Assembly: GCA_000818945.1 (NCBI GenBank)
Contig: KN805370.1
Span: forward strand, 384,111 to 448,110
DNA from: Schizochytrium sp. CCTCC M209059
Taxonomy: Eukaryota > Sar > Bigyra > Thraustochytrida > Thraustochytriidae
DNA length: 64,000 nucleotides
Direction: 5' to 3'
Shown: positions 19,317 to 30,000 of the stretch, one piece after another
Position numbering within the stretch: the first letter of the stretch is position 1
Layout of the letters: each line of letters opens with the position of its first letter
The notes under the pieces: model-generated
Told to the model about the DNA's origin: nothing
The model's input: the letters and a program-made list of their open reading frames with translations, nothing else
Databases searched by the model: none
Made by a program: the position numbers and the translations under genes

Positions 19317-21731
19317 CTACCTTTTCACCTTGCGCGAAAGTGGCGAAAGCGATCCCGCGTGCCCAGAGGTAGGGGCCACCTCAATTTCCTCAACGCTCGC
19401 GATCGCTCGGTCGACGAGGTGTAGGAGACGTGCACGACGTTTGTCCTGCCCGACATTACGAAGACCTTCTCCGCTATGATGCTGCTTTTCCTCTGCGAGC
19501 TCAGAGTACTGATGCTTTTGATGCGCATGCTGATGCTGGGCATGCCGCGAGTTCTGCGTCAGCTCCAAATGGCGGATTTTATTCTGCATAGCTTCCACCT
19601 GAGCATTGTGCTCTTGCATCAAATGTTGGAGTTGCCGCTTCAAATCGTTTCGTGCTTCTGCAATCGCAATTGCCGCCATGCGACGTTCCTCCTCCACAAT
19701 CACTTTGATATCACGCGTGAGTCCTGTATTCACGCTCTGCAGGCGACGGATCTCTCGCTCCTGATCCTTGTTACGCTTGCGCAAATAGTCGGACTCTTGC
19801 CTCAGCTTTTGCAAAGCTTGAGTTTGTCGCTCTGCAATTGCCTGTTTTCGCGCCTCTGCGACTTGATGCTCCTTTTCTTTCCTTTCTTTGTCCTCAAAAT
19901 CCTTGCGCGACTCGCGAGCCATTTGCGTTCGTACCGTTCTCTTCACTTCCTCCACGATGAGTCGCTTGAGTTCCACTGGATCTGCCACATCGAGGCTTTC
20001 GGCGTTGCCGAGCCCTGGAGGACTGCGGACGCGCTCTCGATGGCCTGACAGTGGGGACACGGGGCTCTGTGGGGACATTGGGGACCGCCACCTCGGCTTC
20101 TCCTCCCCACGAGCAGCGTGTTGCTTTCTTCCCCCTCGTACAGGTGATGAGTGGTCATTCGCAGGACTGTTTGGGCTGTGAGGACTCGCCGCGCGTCGAG
20201 AACGATGGTCAAGCGTGGACTGCGGCGACCCGCGAGTGGACGAAGTCGGCTTTGATGCCACGTCCAGCGTTATTTGCGGCGGTGGCGACGATGTTTCTTG
20301 CACGGGTGACGCGGGACTCTCTGACGACAAAGCGCGAGGTCGTGCTCGCTGCGGAGGTTCGAGAGGGCGATCCACTGTATTGTAGGCCGGGTGCGATACT
20401 TGGATCTCGGTCTTGGTTCGTTTCTGGCGCTTTCGCGTATCTTTCGCAGCTGCTGAACCTCCGGCTGAATGTGGAACGCCAAGCTTTGCGTCTCGCGTGG
20501 CAAGTTGCGCTGCGTGTACCGCATTTCGATCCAGGGGGAGACTATTGCGACGCGCAGCCCGCGCAAGGCGGTCGAGATCGGCGACGCGAGAAGCGACAGC
20601 AACAGTGTGACGCGGAGCTTCAGCGTGAGAAACCCCGGCGCCGCTGCTTCTTCGCGCCGCCAAAGCAATAGCGTCATGCTGACGCGACGAAGAGTCTTGC
20701 TGTGCATTTGCCTTTGACCCATTCGCTTTGACTTCAGGACGAGCACTTCGATCCGCTTTACTCTTCGGAGATTGTCGGCCCGCAGTGTTGAGAGGAGAAA
20801 TTTTGCTCTCTGTTGATCGGCTTTTCTCTTTGGCGGCGCCGACTTCGCGTGCTCTCGGCTTGCTTTCCAAAACTTTCTTTGGTTCTTTGCTGTTCGAGGT
20901 CGTCTGAGTATCGCCCTCATCCTTTTGGGACCCCCTCACGTCATTAATCTTTTCGTTGTTTCTTGCACCATTTTGACTTGCGGGGACCTCTTCCTCGAGG
21001 TCGTTCGTGTTTTTGCACGGCAATGTATGTTCCGCATTTGGGCTTGTAGGCGATTCGACCTCTTTGTCGTCACGAGCACTCGTCTTCTGAGAGTAAGGAT
21101 CGCTCACTTCATGCGAAACCCGAGTACCCGGCTCGTGGGAATCGCATTCGCTCATTTTCAGCTCCGTTTCGATTTTCTGTTGGTCACAAGCGCCAGAGGT
21201 TGACTCTTGCACAGGCTCCAAAGGCTCTTGTGCTTTTGCTTGAGTCTGTAGATCATCAACAGGATTGAGAGCTAGCTCGCGTGGAGGCTCTTTCGGGTTT
21301 TCATTGGGAGCAGAATCATCTTGAGACACTCTTCTGACATCACTGACTGAACTGGTCGTCAATTGTTTGTTTGATATGCGCGTTTGAATTGGTGTCTCCT
21401 CGTTGAGCGTTTGATCGGCAGTGCCACTTGCGTGAAGTCCCGTTAGCGACTGGGATTCTGTGCTCGCTAGAGCCGCGTTGTCGTCGTGTTCGTTTGATTG
21501 GCAATCTTGGCCTGCTGCTTCGTCCTCCTTGAGCGTCAGATCCTCGCTTTCGTCTGTGTCGTTCTCGTTCAATGGGCAATCCTCCTTTGCTTTGTCCTTT
21601 GTGTCGAGCTGCTCGTCATCGTTGTCCATGCTTCCATCAACCTTATCTCCAATGTCGTTTGTTATGACATTTGTTTCTACGTCGCCCGTCTCCGTCATGG
21701 CAATGGTCAAATCGAAGTTGCCGAGCGCCAA
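19317..21731 (-). CDS. Acidic, low-complexity protein with C-terminal coiled coil (ends uncertain)
   Basis: 804 aa. The N-terminal half is Glu/Asp/Ser/Thr-rich and the middle is basic, Pro/Ser-rich (SPASPVQETSSPPPQITL). A heptad-rich coiled coil at about residues 590-740 starts near VADPVELKRLIVEEVKRTV and includes KRNKDQEREIRRLQSVN. No catalytic domain is visible; a cytoskeletal or scaffold role is only a guess. The first ATG (21731) has no clear leader, and short open stretches at 21900-22250 on the same strand end in donor-like sites, so upstream exons may exist. At the 3' end a 43-codon frame (19154-19282) bounded by a GTACGT donor reads as protein-like, so the stop at 19317 may lie in an intron. 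Confidence 0.65.
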   Translation of the reverse strand: MALGNFDLTIAMTETGDVETNVITNDIGDKVDGSMDNDDEQLDTKDKAKEDCPLNENDTDESEDLTLKEDEAAGQDCQSNEHDDNAALASTESQSLTGLHASGTADQTLNEETPIQTRISNKQLTTSSVSDVRRVSQDDSAPNENPKEPPRELALNPVDDLQTQAKAQEPLEPVQESTSGACDQQKIETELKMSECDSHEPGTRVSHEVSDPYSQKTSARDDKEVESPTSPNAEHTLPCKNTNDLEEEVPASQNGARNNEKINDVRGSQKDEGDTQTTSNSKEPKKVLESKPRAREVGAAKEKSRSTESKISPLNTAGRQSPKSKADRSARPEVKANGSKANAQQDSSSRQHDAIALAARRSSGAGVSHAEAPRHTVAVASRVADLDRLARAARRNSLPLDRNAVHAAQLATRDAKLGVPHSAGGSAAAKDTRKRQKRTKTEIQVSHPAYNTVDRPLEPPQRARPRALSSESPASPVQETSSPPPQITLDVASKPTSSTRGSPQSTLDHRSRRAASPHSPNSPANDHSSPVRGGRKQHAARGEEKPRWRSPMSPQSPVSPLSGHRERVRSPPGLGNAESLDVADPVELKRLIVEEVKRTVRTQMARESRKDFEDKERKEKEHQVAEARKQAIAERQTQALQKLRQESDYLRKRNKDQEREIRRLQSVNTGLTRDIKVIVEEERRMAAIAIAEARNDLKRQLQHLMQEHNAQVEAMQNKIRHLELTQNSRHAQHQHAHQKHQYSELAEEKQHHSGEGLRNVGQDKRRARLLHLVDRAIASVEEIEVAPTSGHAGSLSPLSRKVKR

Positions 21732-22614
21732 TCCAAGAGCGTTTAATGTCCAACGCGATCCTCAAAGCTCAGTATGGTCTGATCCGCGTACGAGCAATAC
21801 CGATCGAAGCTACAGGCCCTCTGACTCTGGCCAGCTTCGCTTGGCCCTCGAGTTTGCCTCGCCGTCAGGGCGTTCGATTAAGAAAAGAAGTCTTACCTTG
21901 GCTGAGCTCGCTTTCATATCATCATGCTCGTATTCTGCGATCGACTATGAATTCTGGTGCCCAGTAATAAGCAACTCTGACACTCAAATTCAGCCTTTGT
22001 TATCGCCTCGGATCCAGACTGTGACTTCGATTCCGAGTCCGAGTCATGGTGAGAAGCTCCGAGACTCACTAGTAGCCTTAACGGATATGTGGAAGTCGCC
22101 CTCATCTGTGGACTGGTCATTCTCGCGCAGAGCCTGCATCTCGGCATGAGGTATGGAATCCCTAGCTGGGTAGGTTCCTGCTCTGGTTCAGCATCTGACT
22201 GCCTGTCACCTGCTGCTGCGGCTAGCACGGCTACCAAAGCTGTGCGCGAGCCTTGCGAAATTAAGATCATCTCATGATGTTCCCAATTTCTGCGCAAGCT
22301 GAAAAACAAAAAAAAACAAAAAAAAATTCTTTTTACCTCGCGTCCACGGGAGAAGGTCCGGGCAGCAACCGTCGCCGCTTTTGGTCTTGGATCAATCTTC
22401 GCTCGGCTCTCGCAGTCGCTGCAAACTGTAAAGAAGCCAAGGTGATCTCCGCGCGCGGCCGCGCGTCTGTTGAGCAGACTGTTCGTGCGCGCTGCGCGGG
22501 GCTGGGACCTTGTCTTTGTTCGCAATCCCGTGTTCAGACGCGCGCAAAGGTTTTCTTTCCGGGCGTGGAACCGGCGGGGCGACCAGCGTCTTTGGGCCCC
22601 GCGACGGTAGTAGG
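21732..22614. promoter_or_regulatory. Divergent spacer of two head-to-head genes
   Basis: About 0.9 kb. On the minus strand it contains short open segments and a CCAAG/GTAAGA donor-like site near 21900 that could be 5' exons of the coiled-coil gene. No complete gene is seen. Confidence 0.35.
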
Positions 22615-24270
22615 ATGGGACGCCAGGAAGACGCCCTCGTGCTCGAGGCGCTGCGCAGAATGGACGTGGCGGGAACGAAGCGTGTGGAAGCAGGTGATTT
22701 TCAAGAGGTCCTCCAGAGTGCCGGGGTTCCTCTTGGCAGCGCATCTGCAGATGAAATCGTTCTTCAATGCAAGGTTGAAAACGATGGACGAATCAACTAC
22801 GCCCCGCTCGAGGATGCCGTGATGAAAAGCGGGCCTCCACCGTCACCTCCCAAAGTTGCGCATGCTGCGCCTCCTTCTGCTCCTTCGCAAGTTCAGGTAC
22901 CCGAGCCTGTGGCCGCGGGTGTTCCAATCAAGCAACCCACGTACCCGATGCAAATGTCGTCGGGCATCCAATCTGCGGCCGCGGCGGGGCAAGCAGCTCC
23001 ACCAGCGCTATTCTCTGCGCCGCAAGATCCCAAAGAACGCGTACATCGTGCTGTCGATGCGTTGCACCACGCATTCAATCAATATGACACGGGCAAATGC
23101 TCGTTAGCTTCCTTGCAGCAGACCATTCGCGAGCTTGGACTTGTTGAGACGACAGCCTATCACTCCCTTATTCGGCATGGCGCGCTCGATATGACGTTTG
23201 CTCAGCTCTTTCAAGCTCTATTGCGCATCGACCCAGGGTCGGCCAATCAGCACAAGGCTGGTACCATCCCTGGACGGAGATTTGCGGCGGGAGCTCCGCG
23301 ATCAACCGATGTGGTAACCTGGCGCGACAACCAAGGTTCAAGTGGCGCGGGCTTGTCGAGGGACAGGCAGCCTCCGGCGCCACCAATTTCGCCTCGGGCG
23401 CGCGAGAGCGTGGCCTCGCCTTGGCACACGGCTGAAAGCGACAATGACCCGTACGCACCGCACGTATACGTCGCCCAGCCCCCGAAAAGCGCAGCGCACC
23501 CTTCGCGGCGTCGATTCGAGCCAGGAATGATGGAAGCCCTTTCGAGCCACATTGTCTTTGACGATGTTTCAGAAAAGCACGCATTGTCAAAGGAAAAGGA
23601 AGTGTTGAAGGAGAACATTTATCAGTGCATTAGGCAGCTCGACCAGGGCGAGCTCACGTCCGAAACGTTTACGCGTAAGATCCATCAGCTAGGCGTTGCG
23701 ATGCCTGAAGAAGTCCGCACGCTGCTTGGCCATGCCAAGCTTGATGGAACTGTCATTTTCCGTGATTTCGCTCTCGCCTTTGAGCCGGTATTCCGTCCAT
23801 GGCTGGGCGCCGCTGGGGCGGTGCCCAAGTCGCCGCCGCCCTCGGTGATTGCCGCGCCGCCGCCGCAACCTCATCATCTTCCCGTTGGGAACGTCTCTCC
23901 CCCTCCCCCTCCTCCACCCGCTGGATCTCCTTCGCGGACAGGGGGGCTTGTGTCCCGCGCACAGGCGTCGCACGGGGACCTCATTGCATGGTCGCATGCG
24001 CCAAATCTGCTCGAGGCGACCGAAATCGAGGCGCACCGCATTGGAAGACGCTATGAGCACTCGTATGACGCGCACCACTCTGATCACATTGATCTCAGTT
24101 GGGACACAGAGCGTCGACCTCCCGCCGCTGCTACGACAGCAGCCACGCCAACCTTGGCCGCCAAATCTACAGCGTACGTGCAGCCGTACTCTCGGCGTTC
24201 GTATGGTAAGGATGTGCACCACAAGCCTACCTTGGACATGCTCGCTTGGGATGTTGCGGAAAAAAAGTAG
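22615..24270 (+). CDS. EF-hand-like repeat protein with proline-rich linkers
   Basis: 551 aa from the ATG of MGRQEDALVLEALRR; an in-frame ATG at 22510 would add 35 residues of weak, low-complexity sequence. Three paired-helix units resemble degenerate EF-hands or calponin-type helices: EALRRMDVAGTKRVEAGDF (near the N-terminus), HHAFNQYDTGKCSLASLQQ (~155) and IRQLDQGELTSETFTRKIH (~345). The loops lack a full set of calcium-binding acidic residues. Proline-rich linkers separate the units. A short motif, D followed by a hydrophobic pair and W, recurs (STDVVTW, HGDLIAW, LDMLAW, with DHIDLSW as a variant). The arrangement recalls axonemal or cytoskeletal EF-hand proteins of protists, but the function is not recognised. 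Confidence 0.68.
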   Translation: MGRQEDALVLEALRRMDVAGTKRVEAGDFQEVLQSAGVPLGSASADEIVLQCKVENDGRINYAPLEDAVMKSGPPPSPPKVAHAAPPSAPSQVQVPEPVAAGVPIKQPTYPMQMSSGIQSAAAAGQAAPPALFSAPQDPKERVHRAVDALHHAFNQYDTGKCSLASLQQTIRELGLVETTAYHSLIRHGALDMTFAQLFQALLRIDPGSANQHKAGTIPGRRFAAGAPRSTDVVTWRDNQGSSGAGLSRDRQPPAPPISPRARESVASPWHTAESDNDPYAPHVYVAQPPKSAAHPSRRRFEPGMMEALSSHIVFDDVSEKHALSKEKEVLKENIYQCIRQLDQGELTSETFTRKIHQLGVAMPEEVRTLLGHAKLDGTVIFRDFALAFEPVFRPWLGAAGAVPKSPPPSVIAAPPPQPHHLPVGNVSPPPPPPPAGSPSRTGGLVSRAQASHGDLIAWSHAPNLLEATEIEAHRIGRRYEHSYDAHHSDHIDLSWDTERRPPAAATTAATPTLAAKSTAYVQPYSRRSYGKDVHHKPTLDMLAWDVAEKK

Positions 24271-24918
24271 GATTACTTAGGCCAAATGCACAGTGTGCCG
24301 GCTCACTCGCTGGCTGGCTGTTGGAGCGAGACATGCGTTTGAGCGCGCAATTGTTAGAACTCCGTCTTTCTTCCTTTTCCTATCTGATGACTGATCTCTT
24401 CTTTACAGCCAACATAAAATCAAATATTCTCTCTCACACGCTCTGAGCCTCTGGTTTTCTCTCTTGGATAGATGCCTTGTCTTGCGCGAGCTCAGATTCT
24501 ATGGGTGTAATATATATGTTTGCTCAGTGCGAGAAATCGCTCACCGATAAAACTTTCTTGATAAATCTTCGTCATTGCTCGCGGAGACGCGTGTTCGCCT
24601 TTCATACCCCACCACACCACCTCTTTTTTTTTTTTTCCCAATCACTCTTGATTCCTTCCTCTTTGCATGACGGAAGAGAAGAGTGATGAGGAAGATATCG
24701 TCTTTCTTTACACGATCTCGACCGATTCCTGCCGTTGCAGCATGGCTAGACTCTGGTTTATAAAATAAATGAAAAGCTCAGGTAAAGTGCAAAAATAAAG
24801 ATTTTCGCTCACAGCCTCAAGGCTCGCAAAACGGTTCTGAATATTTTGTCTCCTCATCGCTTCCAGAACATAGTCTCATGCGCTTGCTTCCCGCCTCCCC
24901 TCCCAACCCCCCCTCTCT

Positions 24919-24964
<46 letters not shown>

Positions 24965-25012
24965 CTCTTAGTCTTTGGCGCAGGTGCGCCGAACTTACAT
25001 GGATGTGTCTCA
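24271..25012. other. Tail-to-tail spacer with CT microsatellite
   Basis: Contains a poly-T run near 24625-24637 and an interrupted CT array (24913-24960). A GTAAGT site just downstream of the histone chaperone stop (near 24995) could be a 3' UTR intron donor. No protein is seen. Confidence 0.5.
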
Positions 25013-26526
25013 TTATGCCTCCTCACTCTTGGGACGCTTACCCTCTGCTGCTGAGGAGGATGAGGGAAAAGCTGCAAGCGCAGCCTTCCTCTTGGGTCTT
25101 TTCAACGCAATCGTGTCCGTTTCGTCGAACTCAACATCCTTGTCCAGCTCGATGTCGCTGCTATCAATGTCACTTTCATGGTCCTCGCCATCGGAAGAGT
25201 CGCCATCTTCGTCTTCATCATCGTCCTCGTCCTCGTCTTCATCAGCATCGCCAGCATCGCCAGCACCTTCACCTGACTCAGACTTGACTCGCGTAGCTCT
25301 TTTGGAGGTTGCTTCGTTTTCGCTATCGCTTCCATGAAAGTCGGAGTCCTCATCCTCCTCGTCGCTAAGCTCCGCTGGCCCCTCCGCGTCGCCTTCACCC
25401 TCCGCATCTTGTGCATCCTGCAAATGTTTGTCGTTGATATGAGTTCTGGCCACGTAGGCTGATATGGCATCAAACTCATCGCGCTCGATCATTCGGATCT
25501 CATGCGTAGTGCCTTCCTTCATGACAATATTGAGGTCAAAGTTTCTCGTGGCGCCAGAGACTTCACGCTGCAAATCAACGTGATCAATTTCAGGGAGGTT
25601 AAGAAAAAGCGTAGGTGAGCGGACGAAGGCAATGCCATCCGGAAGTGGGTACAGCACGCCATCCTTGACGTTGTGGTAGCACTTGACTGCCGTCTTACCC
25701 TGATTGCTTCGAAAATAGGCCGGATCAGGTTCTCGAATCACAACTGCAGGAGTCATCGATGCCAGCAGCATTCGCCATGCTTGGATTGGCTCCTCTTCTA
25801 CGGCGTCGCCTAGTGTCGGATTGCCTGGTGCTGGCTTGCGCAGGTCTACATGAAGAAGCTTGCTCTTGGGCGATGGCTTTGGTGTGAGCAGCAAGGTCCG
25901 TGCCTCTGATTTTCCTACAGGCACAGCTTCATGCAGACGGAGAATTATGGTAGAAGCCGCGCTGTTGAGCGAAGGCAGCTCATAAGCAAACTCAATGCCG
26001 TTAGGGGGGAGCACGATATTCACAGACTTGCTGTGAAGCCCGATGCTTCCGTCTTCAAGTAGCTCAACATCCAGGTTTCCGCGCGGTACCTGAAAGCTTT
26101 GCCCCGTGATTGTGCACCAGCCCGAGACCCTTTCCTTTTCAGGTGCTTGGCTTGCAGCGGTACTCGCAGCAGCAGTAGTAGCAGCGTCGGCCGTACCGTT
26201 TTTCTCTGTCGTGCTTGTGACCGGGGTCTCGGTGTTTGTTTTGATCTGCGTCTCGACCTTGCGCAGGATCTTGACCACAAGCTCAATTTGTTCAGGACAT
26301 GCCTCGCAAAGCGCAGCAACCTGCGTTACACCCGTAACGTAGCGGGGCGGCACGGCGTTCGTTGAATCAATCAATACATTGTTGTGGTCGTCCTCGTCTT
26401 GGTCGTTAGTCACCTTCTCGCTTGTTCATGGCTCGAAGAAGCTCACTCCCCAAACGCGCTCCGCACACGTACCTCGGTGCCTACGCCGAGCGTCTTGGCG
26501 ATGCCGGCGGCCTCCTCGCTCGCCAT
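25013..26526 (-). CDS. Rtt106/SSRP1-type histone chaperone with acidic tail
   Basis: Two exons: 26473-26526 (MASEEAAGIAKTLGVGTE) and 25013-26320, giving 453 aa. Intron 26321-26472 has a GTACGT donor and an AACGCAG acceptor, phase 0, and removes the region upstream of VAALCEACPEQIEL that has no ATG (the open frame there begins with GTG). The core at about residues 90-330 matches the tandem PH-like fold of Rtt106 and Pob3/SSRP1: GWCTITGQSFQVPRG, then SMTPAVVIREPDPAYFRS, AVKCYHNVKDGVLYPLPDG and FDLNIVMKEGTTHEI. These chaperones bind H3-H4 during replication- or transcription-coupled nucleosome assembly. The C-terminal ~120 residues are Asp/Glu-rich, typical of histone chaperones, and end with Lys/Arg clusters that could act as a nuclear signal. 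No HMG box is present, which favours an Rtt106-like over a full SSRP1 assignment. Confidence 0.82.
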
Positions 26527-27031
26527 TTTCCTCGCGTCCTCCGCGAGCGCAGAGCAAGCGTGGATAGCTCGCTTCCGCGCGCACAGCACGAAAGGCGATT
26601 GACGAAGAAATATTAGATAGATCAAGATTTGCGGCCAGGCGGCTGTGTCCGGATTTCCGTCTGCGACGAGTTTCTGCCCCGGAATTTCGAGAATCCGCAT
26701 CGCCCACTTGAACTTTGTTTGTTTCAAGAATACTGGAATGGAATTGCAAACACGATAATCAGGCGCTCGCGCGCAGCTGGGCTATCCGAGGCCATTGTGC
26801 GTGCACGTGCGCGTGCGCGTGCGCGTGCGCGCGGGGGCCGGGGAGGAATCTCCCCTCGCGTGAGCCCTGGGCCCTTCTTGGGTCCCTTGCACGTCGCTGG
26901 AGAGACCAGCAGCCTCGCTCGAGGACGGAGAGGGCAGACCGGGCTGGCGAGCGCCAACGCGAACAGCGACGACCCGACGATTCTGGAGCGCGCCGTGAGA
27001 CGGGAAGAGGGAAAGGGCGGGCTGGCGCGAC
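26527..27031. promoter_or_regulatory. Divergent promoter region
   Basis: About 0.5 kb between head-to-head genes. It contains the alternating purine-pyrimidine tract and otherwise GC-rich non-repetitive sequence. Confidence 0.5.
26796..26833. repeat. Alternating purine-pyrimidine (Z-DNA-prone) tract
   Basis: 38 bp of strictly alternating TG/CG/CA steps in the spacer between the histone chaperone and USP genes. Similar tracts are at 1801-1834 and 2944-2972. Confidence 0.9.
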
Positions 27032-30000
27032 ATGCCAGCACAGCACGGATCGAGCGAGTCGCCACCAAGACCACTACTTCGTGTGAAAATGTCAGGAAAG
27101 CCAACTCAAGTTTCGAGTCGCGATAGACCTGAGCCAGCCACCTGGACTCCACGGTCTATTGACGAACCGGAGGCTTGTGTCAAACAGACCTTGGATAAGG
27201 CTTCAAGCGACGACGGATCCGATCAGATCACGTTAGAGAGAGGGACAGTGGAGCGCTGCTTTGAACAGGCTGGGATTTCGCCGCAAGAAGCACTTGCTGG
27301 CGTTGAGTCATGCGCTGATGCAACGCAGCTTCGCGGACGATTTGTTGCAGTTTCGGCGACGTGGTGGTCCCAATGGAAATCTTGGATTGGGTTTTTCGAT
27401 GATCGGACCACAAATTCAAATCAGGACGCCTCGAGCGCACAAAATGCGCCGGGTCCCGTGCGTCTAGCAGACAGCACTTGCGGTCCTGGAAATGGGGTGC
27501 CTTCGATCGATTTCGTCTGGATTCCAGAAGAAGCATGGCGCGCGTTACAAGCATGGCACCCACATGTGCCCACCAAGAAACAACTCGAGAAATCCTCATC
27601 CGCTGACGCTGCAAGTGCGTCAGACGATGAGTCTAGGCGTGAGGAGGTTGTTTTTTACGAGCCTCAAAACCCAGCAACACCTAGTTCACCAGCGAGCTCT
27701 CCTGCAGTTGCACGCAAGCGACGATCGAGCAGCATTTACGAAGCTTTTGATCTTCCCAAAGACCCACAGCATTGGGATGCGAAATGGTCTCACTTGGCCG
27801 TTTGTCGCGTGCGACCTGGGTCTGCTGGCGCACGAGACTGTTTTTCGTGCTGCAATCCAAAGGCAAGCAAAGTGTGCGGCAAGTGTCGTCGAGCGCGCTA
27901 CTGCAGCGTGGACTGTCAGGCAAGCGCGTGGCGTTTCCATCGCAAACGGTGTTCGCCAACTATGGATGAAAATCAGTTCCGCGGACTCGTGGGACTTCGA
28001 AATCTTGGCAATACATGCTACATGAACTCGACGCTGCAATGTCTGAGTCACTGCTGGCCGCTGACGCGCTACTTTTTGTCCAACAAGTTCAGACAGGACC
28101 GCAATCTCGAAAGTGTGCTTGGGACGGGGGCGCGCTTTGCGATGGTGTGGGATTCGCTCATCAAGGAATTGTGGTTTGGCTCGAGCCCAACGATCACGCC
28201 TGTAATGATGAAGAGGGCCATTGGCACGCTGCCTGGGTCTGGTGGTCAGTTCGCCGGATTTATGCAGCATGACGCTCAGGAACTTCTCATCTTTCTGCTC
28301 GATACGCTTCACGAAGATCTGAATTTGGTCCACACCAAGCCGTATTTTGCAGAAGTCGACAACGTCAGTGACCCGCCGCGATCTATCGCAGACCTCGCCG
28401 CAGAGTCTTGGGCCAAGCACCTTCGACGCGAGCATTCCATGGTGACGCACATTTTCCAAGGCCAGCTGCACAACACGGTGGCCTGCCCGCGCTGCAAGTT
28501 TGAGTCGCACACCTTCACGCCGTTCATGTTCCTTCCGCTGGCCATTCCCGTTGATCGCGACCGCATCGTGACGGTGACCGTGGTGCGGCAGGTGCAAGAC
28601 AAGTCCGGAAACCTTGTCTTCTCGCGCGTCCGCTACGCTGTCGGCGTCAGAGCTGTGGACAGCTGCCGTCATTTTAAAAGCAAGCTCGCGGAACTCTGTG
28701 GAGTCGCGCCTGCACATCAGCTTCTCGTGCAGCTAAGGCATCATGTGATTGTGCGCGACTACACAGACAACGAGTCGGTGCGTTTGTTATTGGATCCGAA
28801 TTGCGAGCTTTACATGTACGAGCTGGCCGACCCAGCGTTGCTTGAGGTGCAGCTGTCATCGAGCTATAAAAGGGGGGAAACGGGGCGTCTAAACGCGAGT
28901 ACGGCGGCAGAAAATGGTTCTGAAAGGAGGGAGCCGCAAATTGGTAGCGATGTGCGCGAGATCTTTGTACTGCACAGATCGAGTGATTCTCCAGAGGCGC
29001 CGACAGTAGGTCTACCGCTTTTGCTCCGCGTGTCGGCATCACGAACATGTCTTGAAGTCCGCATGGCTATCTCACGGCTCCTGAGGTTGCTGAGTACAGG
29101 CCTCGACACGCGCGACATGTCCATGCTGGAGCGTGAGGGACGCGCGCTCAAGCTCCGTTTCGTGAATCATAATGGGGAAGATATCGTCGTCGAGGGTTGT
29201 TCTGCTCCAGCTGACCACACAGTAGACGAGACGTCGATTCCGCCGGGAACATCTGATGTCATGTCGGTCGATGATGAAGGCGAGGAAGAAGGCAAGGGGG
29301 GGTCGACATCATGCTCGACAAGCACTGAAAAGATTGATAGCGACCTTGCGGGCCCGGCCGCCAGCGTTCCCGCAGAGATGAAATCCAACGATGCAGACGT
29401 GATTTCCGAGAGACGTGGTCGCCTTGCTGAAGAAATGATGTACTTTCCCGACGATGATGCGAGAAGCCTTGGAGACTGTGTGCCCAAAGCTTTTTTCGTG
29501 TTGGCAGCCCTATGGGGCGATCAAAGCCAAACGGCAGAGAGTCCTTGCTCGACGGGTAAGTCAAAGAAGGACCGCAAGCGTACCGGTGCAGCGGCGCGAA
29601 AGAAAAAGAAGCAACGAAACAAGAAGAGGGTGGCCGTCCCGTATCAGGAAGCGCCCACAACAGCGACCGTCCAAGACGAGAGTGCGCGCACTCACGAGGC
29701 ACGAGTGGCACACCAGGCACGCGTTGCATCAATGCATCGCGTGAGTGGTGAAATTTACAGTTTGCACGAGTGCTTGGAGTTCTTCTCTAATCGAGAGCGG
29801 CTCGGCACGGGAAATGCGTGGAGCTGCCCGAAGTGCAAGACTGATCAAGAGGCCGACAAGACGATGCGCATCATTCGGCTTCCCGAGGTACTGATTTTGT
29901 GCTTGAAGCGATTTGAGCCGCGGAGTCACCGTAAAATCATCTCGCTGGTGGATTTTCCTCTCGAGGAGTTAGATCTCGCTCCCTTTTTGGCAGATTTTGG

